Counted from the first letter of the stretch, positions 1 to 5,247 are shown. The stretch: DNA of 11,715 nucleotides from Polaromonas sp. (GCA_025362825.1 JANYFF010000592.1:1-11715); one strand, 5' to 3'. Notes: a model not told the origin generated them from the sequence alone. Program-made: numbers and translations.

Positions 1-79
1 TCGACTGCCTGCAGCGTCCGCATGCGGCCATAAACAGCCTGCTCCCGCAAAGGTAGCAGCGCCGGGCGAATTATTCGGC

Positions 80-144
80 GCTATCTAATTTATAGCTTGC
101 TGCGCCTGTTTTACTTGGGCTGCAGGCCTATTCGGTGCCAAAAC
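80..144 (+). repeat. 66-nt intergenic repeat, copy 1
   Basis: The element opens with a 17-nt interrupted palindrome (GCTAT, 7 nt, ATAGC at 80-96) and runs on to a GGGCTGCAGGCC core and a terminal AAAAC at 140-144. The same layout recurs at 2387-2453, 4439-4504 (reverse) and 5248-5313, always 65-67 nt. Copies 1 and 2 are the most alike and share the CTGCAGGCCT core. From memory such GCTAT/ATAGC elements are common between genes in Comamonadaceae. No coding capacity or transposase is present, so a non-autonomous mobile element or an RNA-level hairpin are both possible. Confidence 0.7.
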
Positions 145-166
145 TGCTCACCCGCAAGCTTTCGTC

Positions 167-186
167 ATTCCCGCGAAGGCGGGAAT
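167..186. repeat. REP-like inverted repeat (ATTCCCGC/GCGGGAAT)
   Basis: A perfect 8-bp stem, ATTCCCGC at 167-174 and GCGGGAAT at 179-186, closes a 4-nt GAAG loop, preceded by CGTC and followed by CCAG. This is the widespread proteobacterial repeat that often gives a false SREGGNP peptide when translated; similar ATTCCC-N8-GGGAAT elements in Neisseria are called dRS3. It is a dispersed repeat and here lies close to the left edge of the cassette cluster. Confidence 0.75.
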
Positions 187-304
187 CCAGTTCAGGCGCT
201 TGTCAGCGCGATTCAAGCCTTGCTGGATCTGCCAGAAGATCGAGATACGATTAACGCGTTGGAAAAACAGAAAACACATGGCTGCCAGCCACCTCCAGGA
301 GGAT

Positions 305-356
305 TCGATGCCCAGCATATCGAGCAGCTTTGGCTGCTCTGGACATTGAGTTATGT
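305..356 (+). other. Putative recombination site at the left cassette boundary (attI/attC-like)
   Basis: The first cassette must begin at T351, because TTATGT (351-356) with the preceding G is the exact reverse complement of the R'' box ACATAAC in that cassette's own attC. The sequence just left of this point can fold: an 11-nt arm at 305-315 pairs (two mismatched positions) with 339-349, and inside it GAGCAGC (322-328) and GCTGCTC (333-339) form a perfect 7-bp stem with a 4-nt loop. No RYYYAAC box is found at the left side of this fold; GATTAAC at 249-255 is a 6/7 match but its flanks do not pair. It may be a decayed attC or an attI-like primary site. Boundary well supported, identity not. 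Confidence 0.4.
308..349 (+). CDS. Possible 13-residue leader peptide before first cassette gene
   Basis: ATG at 308 has a perfect AGGAGG (297-302) five bases upstream, the strongest ribosome binding site on the + strand of the cassette region. The frame is only 13 codons and stops with TGA at 347-349, one base before the cassette boundary G350 and ten bases before the ATG of the first cassette gene, which has at best a weak GAG. In class 1 integrons a short frame in attI1 (ORF-11) is known to boost translation of a first-cassette gene lacking its own Shine-Dalgarno. The arrangement here is the same, but that this frame is translated is inference; the AGGAGG also forms part of a small CCTCCAGGAGG palindrome. 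Confidence 0.3.
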   Translation: MPSISSSFGCSGH

Positions 357-359
357 CGC

Positions 360-872
360 ATGAATAATGATTGTCTGATCGCTGCTGGTTTGTTTGCTCT
401 AGCTTCGACGGTAGCGGCCGCACCGCCGACGCCGAGTCATTGCGCACCGGACGAAGAAAACCTGTTCTCGTGTCGCATTGGTCGAAAAGTACTCTCATTC
501 TGCGCGCCCAAGACAACCGATGACTTACATGTTCCGGCCTGGATCCAGTATCGCTTCGGTCGAATTGGCTCGACGGAGCTGGTCTTCCCGGCGACACAAA
601 CCTCTCCGATTGAGCATTTCCGGTTCACCACCGAAAACGGTGGCAGGTGGGTAGACAACACGGTCCAGTTTTCCATCAACGACCACACCTACACCGTTCA
701 CGCCTACGGAAACAGTAACATTCCAGAAGCCGAGGGTTCGGTCTTGGTCGTGAACCCGGACGGCACGCGCAAGCGGCTTGAATGCGCCGATCCAGGTGTG
801 TATGCGGCCGCTGGTCTGTGGCGGTTCAAGCAGTTCCAGTTGCTTCCAGCGCTTAAAGATTTCGCAGAGTAG
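360..872 (+). CDS. Integron cassette 1 gene: secreted hypothetical protein
   Basis: A 170-residue protein of unknown function. Residues 1-21 form an export signal (hydrophobic LIAAGLFALASTVAAA, likely cleavage after VAAA), so the mature protein should be periplasmic or secreted. The mature part has four cysteines (in SHCAP, FSCRIG, SFCAP and LECAD), enough for two disulfides, and an FSC-x-G-x6-CA...IQYRFG...ELVFP pattern that I recognise from a family of uncharacterised secreted proteins frequent in cassette arrays of xanthomonads and other environmental bacteria. I chose ATG 360 over ATG 330 because the cassette begins at 351 and the signal follows directly, although the n-region MNNDC lacks the usual positive charge. 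The gene ends 10 bp before its attC. Confidence 0.7.
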   Translation: MNNDCLIAAGLFALASTVAAAPPTPSHCAPDEENLFSCRIGRKVLSFCAPKTTDDLHVPAWIQYRFGRIGSTELVFPATQTSPIEHFRFTTENGGRWVDNTVQFSINDHTYTVHAYGNSNIPEAEGSVLVVNPDGTRKRLECADPGVYAAAGLWRFKQFQLLPALKDFAE

Positions 873-882
873 TGTCGATGCA

Positions 883-984
883 ACATAACAGGTTCGTCGA
901 ATGGATCTACAACGGCGGCCAGCGTGGTCGCCATTCTTCAATGCTGAGTGCGCCGTTGCGGCCCGTTCACGGCCGACGTTAGGT
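883..984 (+). other. attC recombination site 1 (end of cassette 1)
   Basis: A 102-nt imperfect inverted repeat with integron boxes at both ends: R'' ACATAAC (883-889) and R' GTTAGGT (978-984, a full match to GTTRRRY). Inside, CAACGGCG (910-917) and CGCCGTTG (951-958) form a perfect 8-bp stem. Next to the R boxes, the GTCGAATGG side and the CCGTTCACGG side are related L''/L' arms. Rebuilding the excised cassette circle, G978 plus TTATGT from the cassette's own start (351-356) gives GTTATGT, the exact complement of R''. Strand exchange is expected between G978 and T979. Confidence 0.85.
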
Positions 985-1000
985 CTCACGAAGCTGCGGC

Positions 1001-1579
1001 ATGGAACTCGAACTAGAAAAGCTAACCGTAGCCAGACGGCAATTGGCAACCGCCATTGAGTTATTGTTCTCGGGGCGCGACACGGTTTCGGTCTATTCGC
1101 TGGCTACCAATTCGTGGGAAGTTATTGACGTTTTGTGCCGACTCGCCGGAGTCGAAAGCTTCTCTGTTCAGGCCCGAGAGAACGTTCCGCAAGGCAAAGA
1201 TTTGAAGCTCAACTACGTCAACTCGCCGTACCGAAACTTCTTCAAGCACGCGAATAGTGATCCGCAAGGCACGCTACCACCTCTTCCAGACTCACAGGTT
1301 GATGGTGTGGTGTTCATGGCAGTCGAGGACTACATTCGCCTCAATCAAAGATCGCCTACGCAGTTCCAAGTCTTTCAGCTTTGGTACATAGCGACGAACC
1401 CCTCGAGGCTCGATCCGACGGTCGCTGCTGAGGTTCTTGTCGGAGCGGACGAGATGTTTCCTGGAATCATTCGGATGTCCAGAGTCCACCAGCTCGCGGA
1501 AGGTGCTCGAATGCTCCAGCGGGCCGCAACCGACGCCGGCGTACTCGCTGATCCGCGCACCGAACCCGCGTTCGACTGA
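1001..1579 (+). CDS. Integron cassette 2 gene: cytoplasmic hypothetical protein
   Basis: A 192-residue protein without signal peptide or membrane segment, of unknown function. It starts with a charged helix (MELELEKLTVARRQLATAIELLF), followed by SVYSLATNSWEVIDVL and a central YRNFFKHANSDP motif, then a helical C-terminal half rich in aromatic residues (FQLWYIATNPSRL). The order T-A-R-x-Q-L, S-x-x-x-L-A-x-x-x-x-E-I and N-F-F-K-H-A recalls a helical family of unknown role that I have met in cassette and accessory regions; I cannot name a Pfam family. Start ATG 1001 lies 17 nt after the attC R' box and has no clear Shine-Dalgarno, normal for cassette genes. The stop lies 21 bp before attC site 2. 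The gene fills its cassette with little spare DNA. Confidence 0.75.
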   Translation: MELELEKLTVARRQLATAIELLFSGRDTVSVYSLATNSWEVIDVLCRLAGVESFSVQARENVPQGKDLKLNYVNSPYRNFFKHANSDPQGTLPPLPDSQVDGVVFMAVEDYIRLNQRSPTQFQVFQLWYIATNPSRLDPTVAAEVLVGADEMFPGIIRMSRVHQLAEGARMLQRAATDAGVLADPRTEPAFD

Positions 1580-1600
1580 GGCTTACGGAGAGTCCGTGAA

Positions 1601-1677
1601 ACCTAACAACTCCATCGAACGGACAAGCTTCAGCACGCTGCGCCGCCGCCGCTTGCCGCTCATGTCGAACGTTAGCG
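1601..1677 (+). other. attC recombination site 2 (end of cassette 2)
   Basis: A 77-nt imperfect palindrome with R'' ACCTAAC (1601-1607, full match to RYYYAAC) and R' GTTAGCG (1671-1677, 5 of 7 against GTTRRRY). The arms CATCGAACGG and CCGCTCATG pair as L''/L' with one unpaired base on the L'' side, and GGACAAGC (1621-1628) pairs with GCTTGCC (1651-1657) with a second bulged base. Such extrahelical bases set strand choice in known attC hairpins. R'' is the exact complement of G plus the first six bases of cassette 2 (TTAGGT, 979-984), which fixes cassette 2 as 979-1671. Confidence 0.88.
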
Positions 1678-1707
1678 CTCAGTAATGCGACTTTTTTTTG
1701 CATCTTC

Positions 1708-2163
1708 GTGGCCCTTGCGGTTGTTGCATCGACCGCCTTCGCGGAAACCAACATTAACATTCCACCGCTCATCTTTGGCTTCTATCGCAAGGCTCACGAG
1801 TTCCGCATCAGCACCTCTTCGCCGTGCGAACACGATAAAGACAAGCGATGTCTCGCAAAGGTGTACGACGAAGTATCAATTACCAAGGCCAACAACAACG
1901 CCGCGGATGTTCATGTCCTTTCGTACGGTGGTTTCGGCCACAGTTGCGAGATTAACGGTAGAGGTATTTGGGACGGTCGCAGTCTATCGGTCGCCACCAC
2001 ACCCGAAGGCAGCACAGACAGCGCCTGCACATTGACTATACGATTTGACAAGGCAGGGATTTCGGAAGTGGAAGCAATCACTATGCAGGCGTGCCTAGGC
2101 TATTGCGGTGCTGGTGCTTCACCTGGCACTGACGGCCTGAAACGAGTCCGGCGTAAGCCATGA
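1708..2163 (+). CDS. Integron cassette 3 gene: secreted hypothetical protein, 5' end shifted at a T8 run
   Basis: The open frame starts at a GTG (1708) and encodes about 151 residues: an export signal ending STAFA, then a mature domain with six cysteines (SPCEHD, KRCLAK, HSCEIN, SACTLT, QACLGYCG). The HSC...G.W...L......C.L.i.f......C..YCG order resembles a family of uncharacterised periplasmic proteins. An ATG at 1685, placed 8 nt after the attC R' box where cassette genes usually start, runs out of frame because the run at 1692-1699 has eight T; with nine it would read MRLFFCIFVALAVVASTAFAE, a textbook signal peptide. So this is either a slipped or phase-variable gene, a sequencing error, or a gene using GTG 1708 with a shortened signal. 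The last residues (LKRVRRKP) look unlike the rest and may be read-through after damage, since no attC follows. Confidence 0.6.
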   Translation: MALAVVASTAFAETNINIPPLIFGFYRKAHEFRISTSSPCEHDKDKRCLAKVYDEVSITKANNNAADVHVLSYGGFGHSCEINGRGIWDGRSLSVATTPEGSTDSACTLTIRFDKAGISEVEAITMQACLGYCGAGASPGTDGLKRVRRKP

Positions 2164-2253
2164 GCCCTTACTGGTCGGCCCACATGGACACACAGCAGCA
2201 GGTTGCCGCTGCGCGGTGCTTGCTGCGTGCCGGTGGCCTCCAACGGCAGCCTT

Positions 2254-2409
2254 ATGTTCCGTCGCCCGACATCTGTTGCCTTGCTGCTGACATTTGCAGC
2301 GTGTTCGGCATCCGAGGAGTCTTACTGTGGCAGCTACAGCACTCAAGCCGGTGCTGGCTGCGCTAGCGCTTCTTGGTGGCTGATTTGCTACTGTTTTAGT
2401 AGCTGGTAA
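2254..2409 (+). pseudogene. Truncated lipoprotein-like frame at the end of the array
   Basis: ATG 2254 opens a 51-codon frame. It begins MFRRPTSVALLLTFAACSAS, with a basic n-region, a hydrophobic core and a plausible lipobox cysteine (FAAC), followed by a short Ser/Cys/Gly-rich segment. The last ten or so codons and the stop TAA lie inside the 66-nt repeat (palindrome at 2387-2403), so the frame was probably cut short when the repeat arrived, or is chance. The upstream bases CTTATGT resemble the start of cassette 1 (TTATGT), so it may be the remnant of a fourth cassette. I do not know the family; a frame in another register (2160-2366) overlaps it and looks less protein-like. Confidence 0.3.
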
Positions 2410-2453
2410 CGCCCAATTTCCTCGGCCTGCAGGCCTGTTTGATGGGTGAAAAC
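2387..2453 (+). repeat. 66-nt intergenic repeat, copy 2
   Basis: A 17-nt palindrome, GCTAC-N7-GTAGC (2387-2403), is followed by a body with CTCGGCCTGCAGGCC and a closing GAAAAC at 2448-2453. It is in the same orientation as copy 1 and the two bodies align over their whole length with few gaps. Together they bracket the cassette block as direct repeats 2.3 kb apart. The body also contains the 12-bp perfect palindrome GGCCTGCAGGCC (2424-2435). Confidence 0.7.
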
Positions 2454-2487
2454 CTCTTGGCCTGCTGACTTCGCGGCTGTCTGTAGC

Positions 2488-2676
2488 TTAAGCGCCTGCC
2501 TCTACCGCAGCCGCAATGCAGGCCTGCAGCACGTCAGTGTTACCTATCTGGTTGGCCATCAGCAAAATCAAACAGGCATTGAGTGCCTCGGATTGTTCCC
2601 GGCTCAGGCCTTGATGCGCATCCAGCAGGCTTTCATAAAACGCGTCGGCGTCCTGAAAATTCGGTGCGGTGTTCAT
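2488..2676 (-). CDS. DUF2783 family small protein
   Basis: A 62-residue soluble protein that fits DUF2783 over its full length: DADAFYESLLDAHQGLS, then LSREQSEALNACLILLMANQIG, then DVLQACIAAA. The family has no known biochemical role, but its members are regularly encoded directly after an FAD-dependent aromatic hydroxylase, as here, which suggests an accessory or stability role for that enzyme (inference). The ATG (2674-2676) shares one base with the hydroxylase stop (TGATG), and GGAG lies 7 nt upstream within the hydroxylase coding region, so translation is probably coupled. It is the last gene of the leftward cluster. Confidence 0.85.
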   Translation of the reverse strand: MNTAPNFQDADAFYESLLDAHQGLSREQSEALNACLILLMANQIGNTDVLQACIAAAVEAGA

Positions 2677-4406
2677 CAGTCGGCTCCGAGCGTGGAGGCA
2701 AAGGCTCTGAGCAGGGCGGCGTCAACGCGCCGGCCTGTGGCGGCGATATAGCTGTCGGGTCTGAGCAATGCCCAGCGCATGCCTGTAGCGCGGCAACTGG
2801 TCTTTAGTCGGGCATCCGGGTCGATCACGTGTTCGACGGCGCGGGCCCCACTATCAGTAGGGACGACCTGTACGCAGCGCACATCCGATGCTGCCGCCAG
2901 CCGTGCAAGGCGTTTGGCGTCGGCTTTTGACAATGTGCCAAACACCAGCAACAGCAATCTGCCAGTTGCCCACCTGAGCAGATCGCTCAATTCACCGGCG
3001 CTGCCGTCTGGCCATGCAAAGGCGACGTTTTGGGTGGCCTGGCCGCCACCAGCGCCGCACACGCCGGAGTGTGAATAGATGTTGGGCGTTGACATGCGCC
3101 CGGTATTGACCAGCTGCCTTGCAAAAAGGTGACGTTTAGCCAATGCGATGGCGGCAGAGCGGAACAGCCGCTCGGCGCCGTCTGCCGGCCTTAAAAAGCG
3201 CGCCGTACGGTTGGTGACCAGCACGTTGTGCTGCGCGGCTTCGTGGCGTTCAGCGTGGTAGCTTTGCAGCAACTGCGGCGCGGCGCGGCCCTGCACCACC
3301 GCGGCCAGCTTCCACGCCAGGTTGTCGGCATCCTGCACGCCGGAGTTGCCGCCGCGCGCGCCAAAGGGGCTGACCACATGCGCCGAATCACCGGCAAAAA
3401 ACACCCGGCCGTGGCGCAGCTGGTCCAGGCATTCGCTGCGGTAGGCATAGGGCCCGACCCAGACGATCTCGCATTCATCGGCCGCCAGAGTCCGGCCGAA
3501 TTGTGCATTCAGTCGCGCCATCACCACGTCTTCACGGCTGACTTCTTCGGGGTCGGCGTTGGGCGCCATCTGGTAGTCGATACGCCAGACGCCGTCGCCC
3601 ATCAGGTGCTGCCACACCGCGCGCCCCTCGTTGAAAGGGGCTTCTATCCAGGTGTGGCGCTCGACCGGCGGCGGATTTTTGAAGCGCACGTCTGCAATGC
3701 ACCAGCGGTCATCGCCTTTTTTGGCCGTGACCGATGCGCTGCACCAGGCCCGCAACGGGCTGCGCGAGCCGGTGCAGTCAATCACGTGCTCGGCTTCGAG
3801 TGTGTAGCTGCCGGCAGGTGTTTCGAGCTGTAGCGTGGCGATGTCGTCGTTTTGCTCAAGGCTGGTCAGCCGGTGGTTCCAGCGCAGGTCCACCAGGCCG
3901 GCAGATGCCGGTGCGCAGATCTGCTCGACCAGAAAGCCTTCAATGTAAAACTGCTGCAGGTTGATGAAGGGCGGTTGCTGGCTCAGCGAATGCGTTTGCT
4001 GCTGACGCAGGTCAAATGAATAGACTTCGTCGCGGCCCGCAAAGGTGCGGCCAATGCTCCACTGCACACCCTTGCTGGCGATGCGCTCGTAGATGCCCAG
4101 CCGCTTGAAAATCTCCAGCGTCTTTTGGGCATAGCAAATGCCGCGTGACGACGCACCCTTGACGCCCACCGTGTTGTCTTCATCCAGCAGCAGGGCCTTG
4201 ACGCCGTACTGGGCCAGTGTACAGGCCAGCGTCAGCCCGGTGATGCCGCCACCCACAATCACGATGGCGTGGCGTCTGACTTCGCCAGTGGCGATTTCTG
4301 GCGGCTCCACAAACGGGTATTCGGGCAACACGTAGCCCGAGCCGGTGGAGAACTCGTAGCCGTTGGCAGGGGCAGCTTCTGTCCAGGTTTTTTCGGTGTC
4401 CAGCAT
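2676..4406 (-). CDS. FAD-dependent aromatic hydroxylase (MhpA/PheA/TfdB-type flavoprotein monooxygenase)
   Basis: A 576-residue class A flavin monooxygenase (FAD_binding_3 fold), expected to use NAD(P)H and O2 to hydroxylate an aromatic ring in the cytoplasm. After a 45-residue lead rich in Tyr/Pro comes the dinucleotide fold (IVIVGGGITG, G52-G57). Next are the family-typical RGICYAQKTLEIFKRLGI and INLQQFYIE segments, and then the second FAD motif GDSAH (D340) with SPFGARGGNSGVQDADNLAW. The C-terminal 120 residues form the thioredoxin-like domain of this group. The middle DG motif reads IDCTGSRSPLR instead of the usual CDGARSPVR. Members are usually annotated as 3-(3-hydroxyphenyl)propionate hydroxylase, but substrate cannot be read from sequence. 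ATG 4406 has GGAG 10 nt upstream. Neighbours (VOC upstream, DUF2783 overlapping downstream) match catabolic clusters of this type. Confidence 0.88.
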   Translation of the reverse strand: MLDTEKTWTEAAPANGYEFSTGSGYVLPEYPFVEPPEIATGEVRRHAIVIVGGGITGLTLACTLAQYGVKALLLDEDNTVGVKGASSRGICYAQKTLEIFKRLGIYERIASKGVQWSIGRTFAGRDEVYSFDLRQQQTHSLSQQPPFINLQQFYIEGFLVEQICAPASAGLVDLRWNHRLTSLEQNDDIATLQLETPAGSYTLEAEHVIDCTGSRSPLRAWCSASVTAKKGDDRWCIADVRFKNPPPVERHTWIEAPFNEGRAVWQHLMGDGVWRIDYQMAPNADPEEVSREDVVMARLNAQFGRTLAADECEIVWVGPYAYRSECLDQLRHGRVFFAGDSAHVVSPFGARGGNSGVQDADNLAWKLAAVVQGRAAPQLLQSYHAERHEAAQHNVLVTNRTARFLRPADGAERLFRSAAIALAKRHLFARQLVNTGRMSTPNIYSHSGVCGAGGGQATQNVAFAWPDGSAGELSDLLRWATGRLLLLVFGTLSKADAKRLARLAAASDVRCVQVVPTDSGARAVEHVIDPDARLKTSCRATGMRWALLRPDSYIAATGRRVDAALLRAFASTLGAD

Positions 4407-4428
4407 GCGTTGAGGGCTCCAAAACGGG

Positions 4429-4450
4429 TTTCAGGTGTGTTTCAGGTATG
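4429..4450 (-). promoter_or_regulatory. Tandem 11-bp direct repeat upstream of the hydroxylase
   Basis: Two adjacent copies of TTTCAGGTRTG (4429-4439 and 4440-4450, + strand reading) differ at one base and lie 23-44 bp before the hydroxylase ATG. An 11-bp period puts both copies on the same helix face, as in some operators. The second copy overlaps the end of the 66-nt repeat, so a short duplication made when the repeat inserted is an equally good explanation. Confidence 0.3.
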
Positions 4451-4504
4451 TTTTATGGCCGCGGTCCAGGTACTTGCTGCTTCTTGTGCTACTAAATACA
4501 TAGC
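4439..4504 (-). repeat. 66-nt intergenic repeat, copy 3 (reverse)
   Basis: On the minus strand the element opens with GCTA-N9-TAGC (4504 to 4488), continues through CCTGGACCGCGGCC and closes with TGAAAC at 4439, giving 66 nt as in the other copies. It fills most of the 108-bp gap between the VOC gene and the hydroxylase gene and would form a hairpin in a shared transcript, where it could affect mRNA stability or the relative expression of the two genes (inference). Confidence 0.65.
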
Positions 4505-4514
4505 AAATAAAAAA

Positions 4515-5111
4515 TCACGGCTTGTCCGCCGCCCGGCCTTCAGCGCGGTCCCTGCGCCACCGCTGTTTGCGCGCCGTCCATTCAGCCAGTCGCGCATGGG
4601 CAGTCTTGCTATCACGGTGCATCTCGGATTCGTCGGCCAGCTGCACGGTCAACTCAAGACGCACGCCGTTGGGGTCAAAAAAGTAGATGCTCTTGATGAT
4701 GTGGTGGTCGGTGATGCCCAGTACCTCGACACCGGCGGCTTCCAGCCGCGCCTTCATTGCCACCAGGTCGTCCATGCTGTCCACCCGGAAAGCAATGTGG
4801 TTCACCCACAGCGGCGTATTGGACGAGGGCAGGGCGGCCTCGTCGTCGCCGAGGTCAAAAAAAGCAATGAAAGAGCTGTCCCGCAGGCGAAAGAAAAAGT
4901 GCGTGTACGGACAGTATTCGCCGGTGCTGGGCACAAAGTCGCTCTGGATGACGTGGTACAGCGGCAGACCGAGGATGTCCTCGTAAAAATGCCGCGTCTC
5001 TTCGGCATCCCGGGCTCGGTAGGCGTAGTGGTGCAGCTGCTGGATGGCGGCGGGCGTTGGCAGGTCAGGCGTCAGCAGCGCAGCGATTGATGACTGTAAG
5101 GAAGAGGTCAT
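4515..5111 (-). CDS. VOC family metalloprotein (glyoxalase/extradiol dioxygenase fold)
   Basis: A 198-residue cytoplasmic protein with two beta-alpha-beta3 modules of the vicinal oxygen chelate fold. Likely metal ligands are His27 or His28 in IQQLHHYAYRARD, His105 in WVNHIAFRVDS and Glu153 in GVRLELTV. The strings RHFYEDILGLPL, SFIAFFDLGDDEA and SIYFFDPNG are typical of the VOC proteins found beside aromatic hydroxylases. It may act as a ring-cleavage dioxygenase or an isomerase in the same pathway, but sequence alone does not decide. The tail after residue 165 is basic and helical. I take ATG 5111, with AGGAG 7 nt upstream; a TTG at 5117 would leave no room for that site. It is the first gene of the leftward cluster, 108 bp ahead of the hydroxylase. 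Confidence 0.85.
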   Translation of the reverse strand: MTSSLQSSIAALLTPDLPTPAAIQQLHHYAYRARDAEETRHFYEDILGLPLYHVIQSDFVPSTGEYCPYTHFFFRLRDSSFIAFFDLGDDEAALPSSNTPLWVNHIAFRVDSMDDLVAMKARLEAAGVEVLGITDHHIIKSIYFFDPNGVRLELTVQLADESEMHRDSKTAHARLAEWTARKQRWRRDRAEGRAADKP

Positions 5112-5220
5112 GGTCAATCTCCTGGAGGCTGCTGTTTGGCTGCTGAGTGATTTAACTATTCATAATCAGTTTACCTTATCGTAATTATTTGCAAGCGCGA
5201 TGGAGTGACCGGTGCGTGAG
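5112..5220 (-). promoter_or_regulatory. AT-rich probable promoter region of the VOC-hydroxylase-DUF2783 cluster
   Basis: The roughly 50 bp at 5143-5192 are clearly richer in A/T than the surroundings and lie upstream of the VOC ribosome binding site (AGGAG at 5119-5123). On the minus strand a TTGCAA box is followed 15 bp later by TAAACT, only a marginal sigma-70 match. Two half-related arms (GATAAGG side and TTATGAATAG side) could be an operator, but pairing is weak. No regulator gene lies in the window. Promoter position is inference from composition and gene layout. Confidence 0.35.
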
Positions 5221-5247
5221 CGGCGGCTTGGCTCTGGGCGGTCATTT

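Larger units (their letters stand above)
1..349. other. Gene-poor stretch left of the cassette cluster
   Basis: I see no convincing complete gene here. The stretch holds one copy of the 66-nt family repeat, one REP-like inverted repeat and a possible 13-codon leader. A + frame is open from 97 to a TGA at 361-363, but its first half is the two repeats read through (it contains the familiar spurious HSREGGNP peptide). The part from about 199 onward (QALLDLPEDRD and following) could be a decayed gene end, but I do not recognise it. That frame ends in an ATGA overlap with the start of the first cassette gene, which I consider accidental. No integron integrase is visible on either strand. Confidence 0.5.
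2164..2487. other. Degraded tail of the cassette array
   Basis: No intact gene is seen here. Cassette 3 should end in an attC with R'' CGCTAAC (complement of its GTTAGCG start), and that box is absent. A weak candidate fold spans about 2164-2257: GCAGCA and TGCTGC arms surround its centre, and it ends in CTTATGT just before a new ATG, but neither end box fits the consensus. The stretch then holds a truncated lipoprotein-like frame (2254-2409) and a copy of the 66-nt repeat (2387-2453). The remaining bases to 2487 are the 3' flank of the minus-strand catabolic cluster, with no T-rich terminator. Confidence 0.5.

Noticed and set aside
330..362. ATG 330 as start of the cassette 1 gene
   Set aside because: It lies left of the cassette boundary at 351; ATG 360 gives a direct signal-peptide start. 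It would add an Arg to the n-region, so it is not completely excluded.
97..363. + strand frame of 88 codons with an ATGA overlap to the first cassette gene
   Set aside because: Its first part is two dispersed repeats read through, and it crosses the cassette boundary at 350/351, so the overlap is best seen as chance.
148..1049. Minus-strand frames in the cassette region (148-597, 437-688, 525-1049), considered as an integrase or other gene
   Set aside because: They lie opposite well-supported cassette genes and attC sites, show no tyrosine-recombinase motifs and have protein-unlike composition; they are shadows.
2424..2435. GGCCTGCAGGCC as a transcription terminator for the DUF2783 end
   Set aside because: It is a perfect palindrome with no loop and no following T-run in either direction, and is part of the repeat body shared with copy 1.
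3228..5090. Long + strand frames at 3228-3833 and 4269-5090
   Set aside because: They are antisense to the hydroxylase and VOC genes, whose motifs are clear; 4269-5090 also reads across two genes and a repeat.
5112..5117. TTG 5117 as start of the VOC gene
   Set aside because: It would sit directly against the AGGAG site; ATG 5111 has proper spacing.
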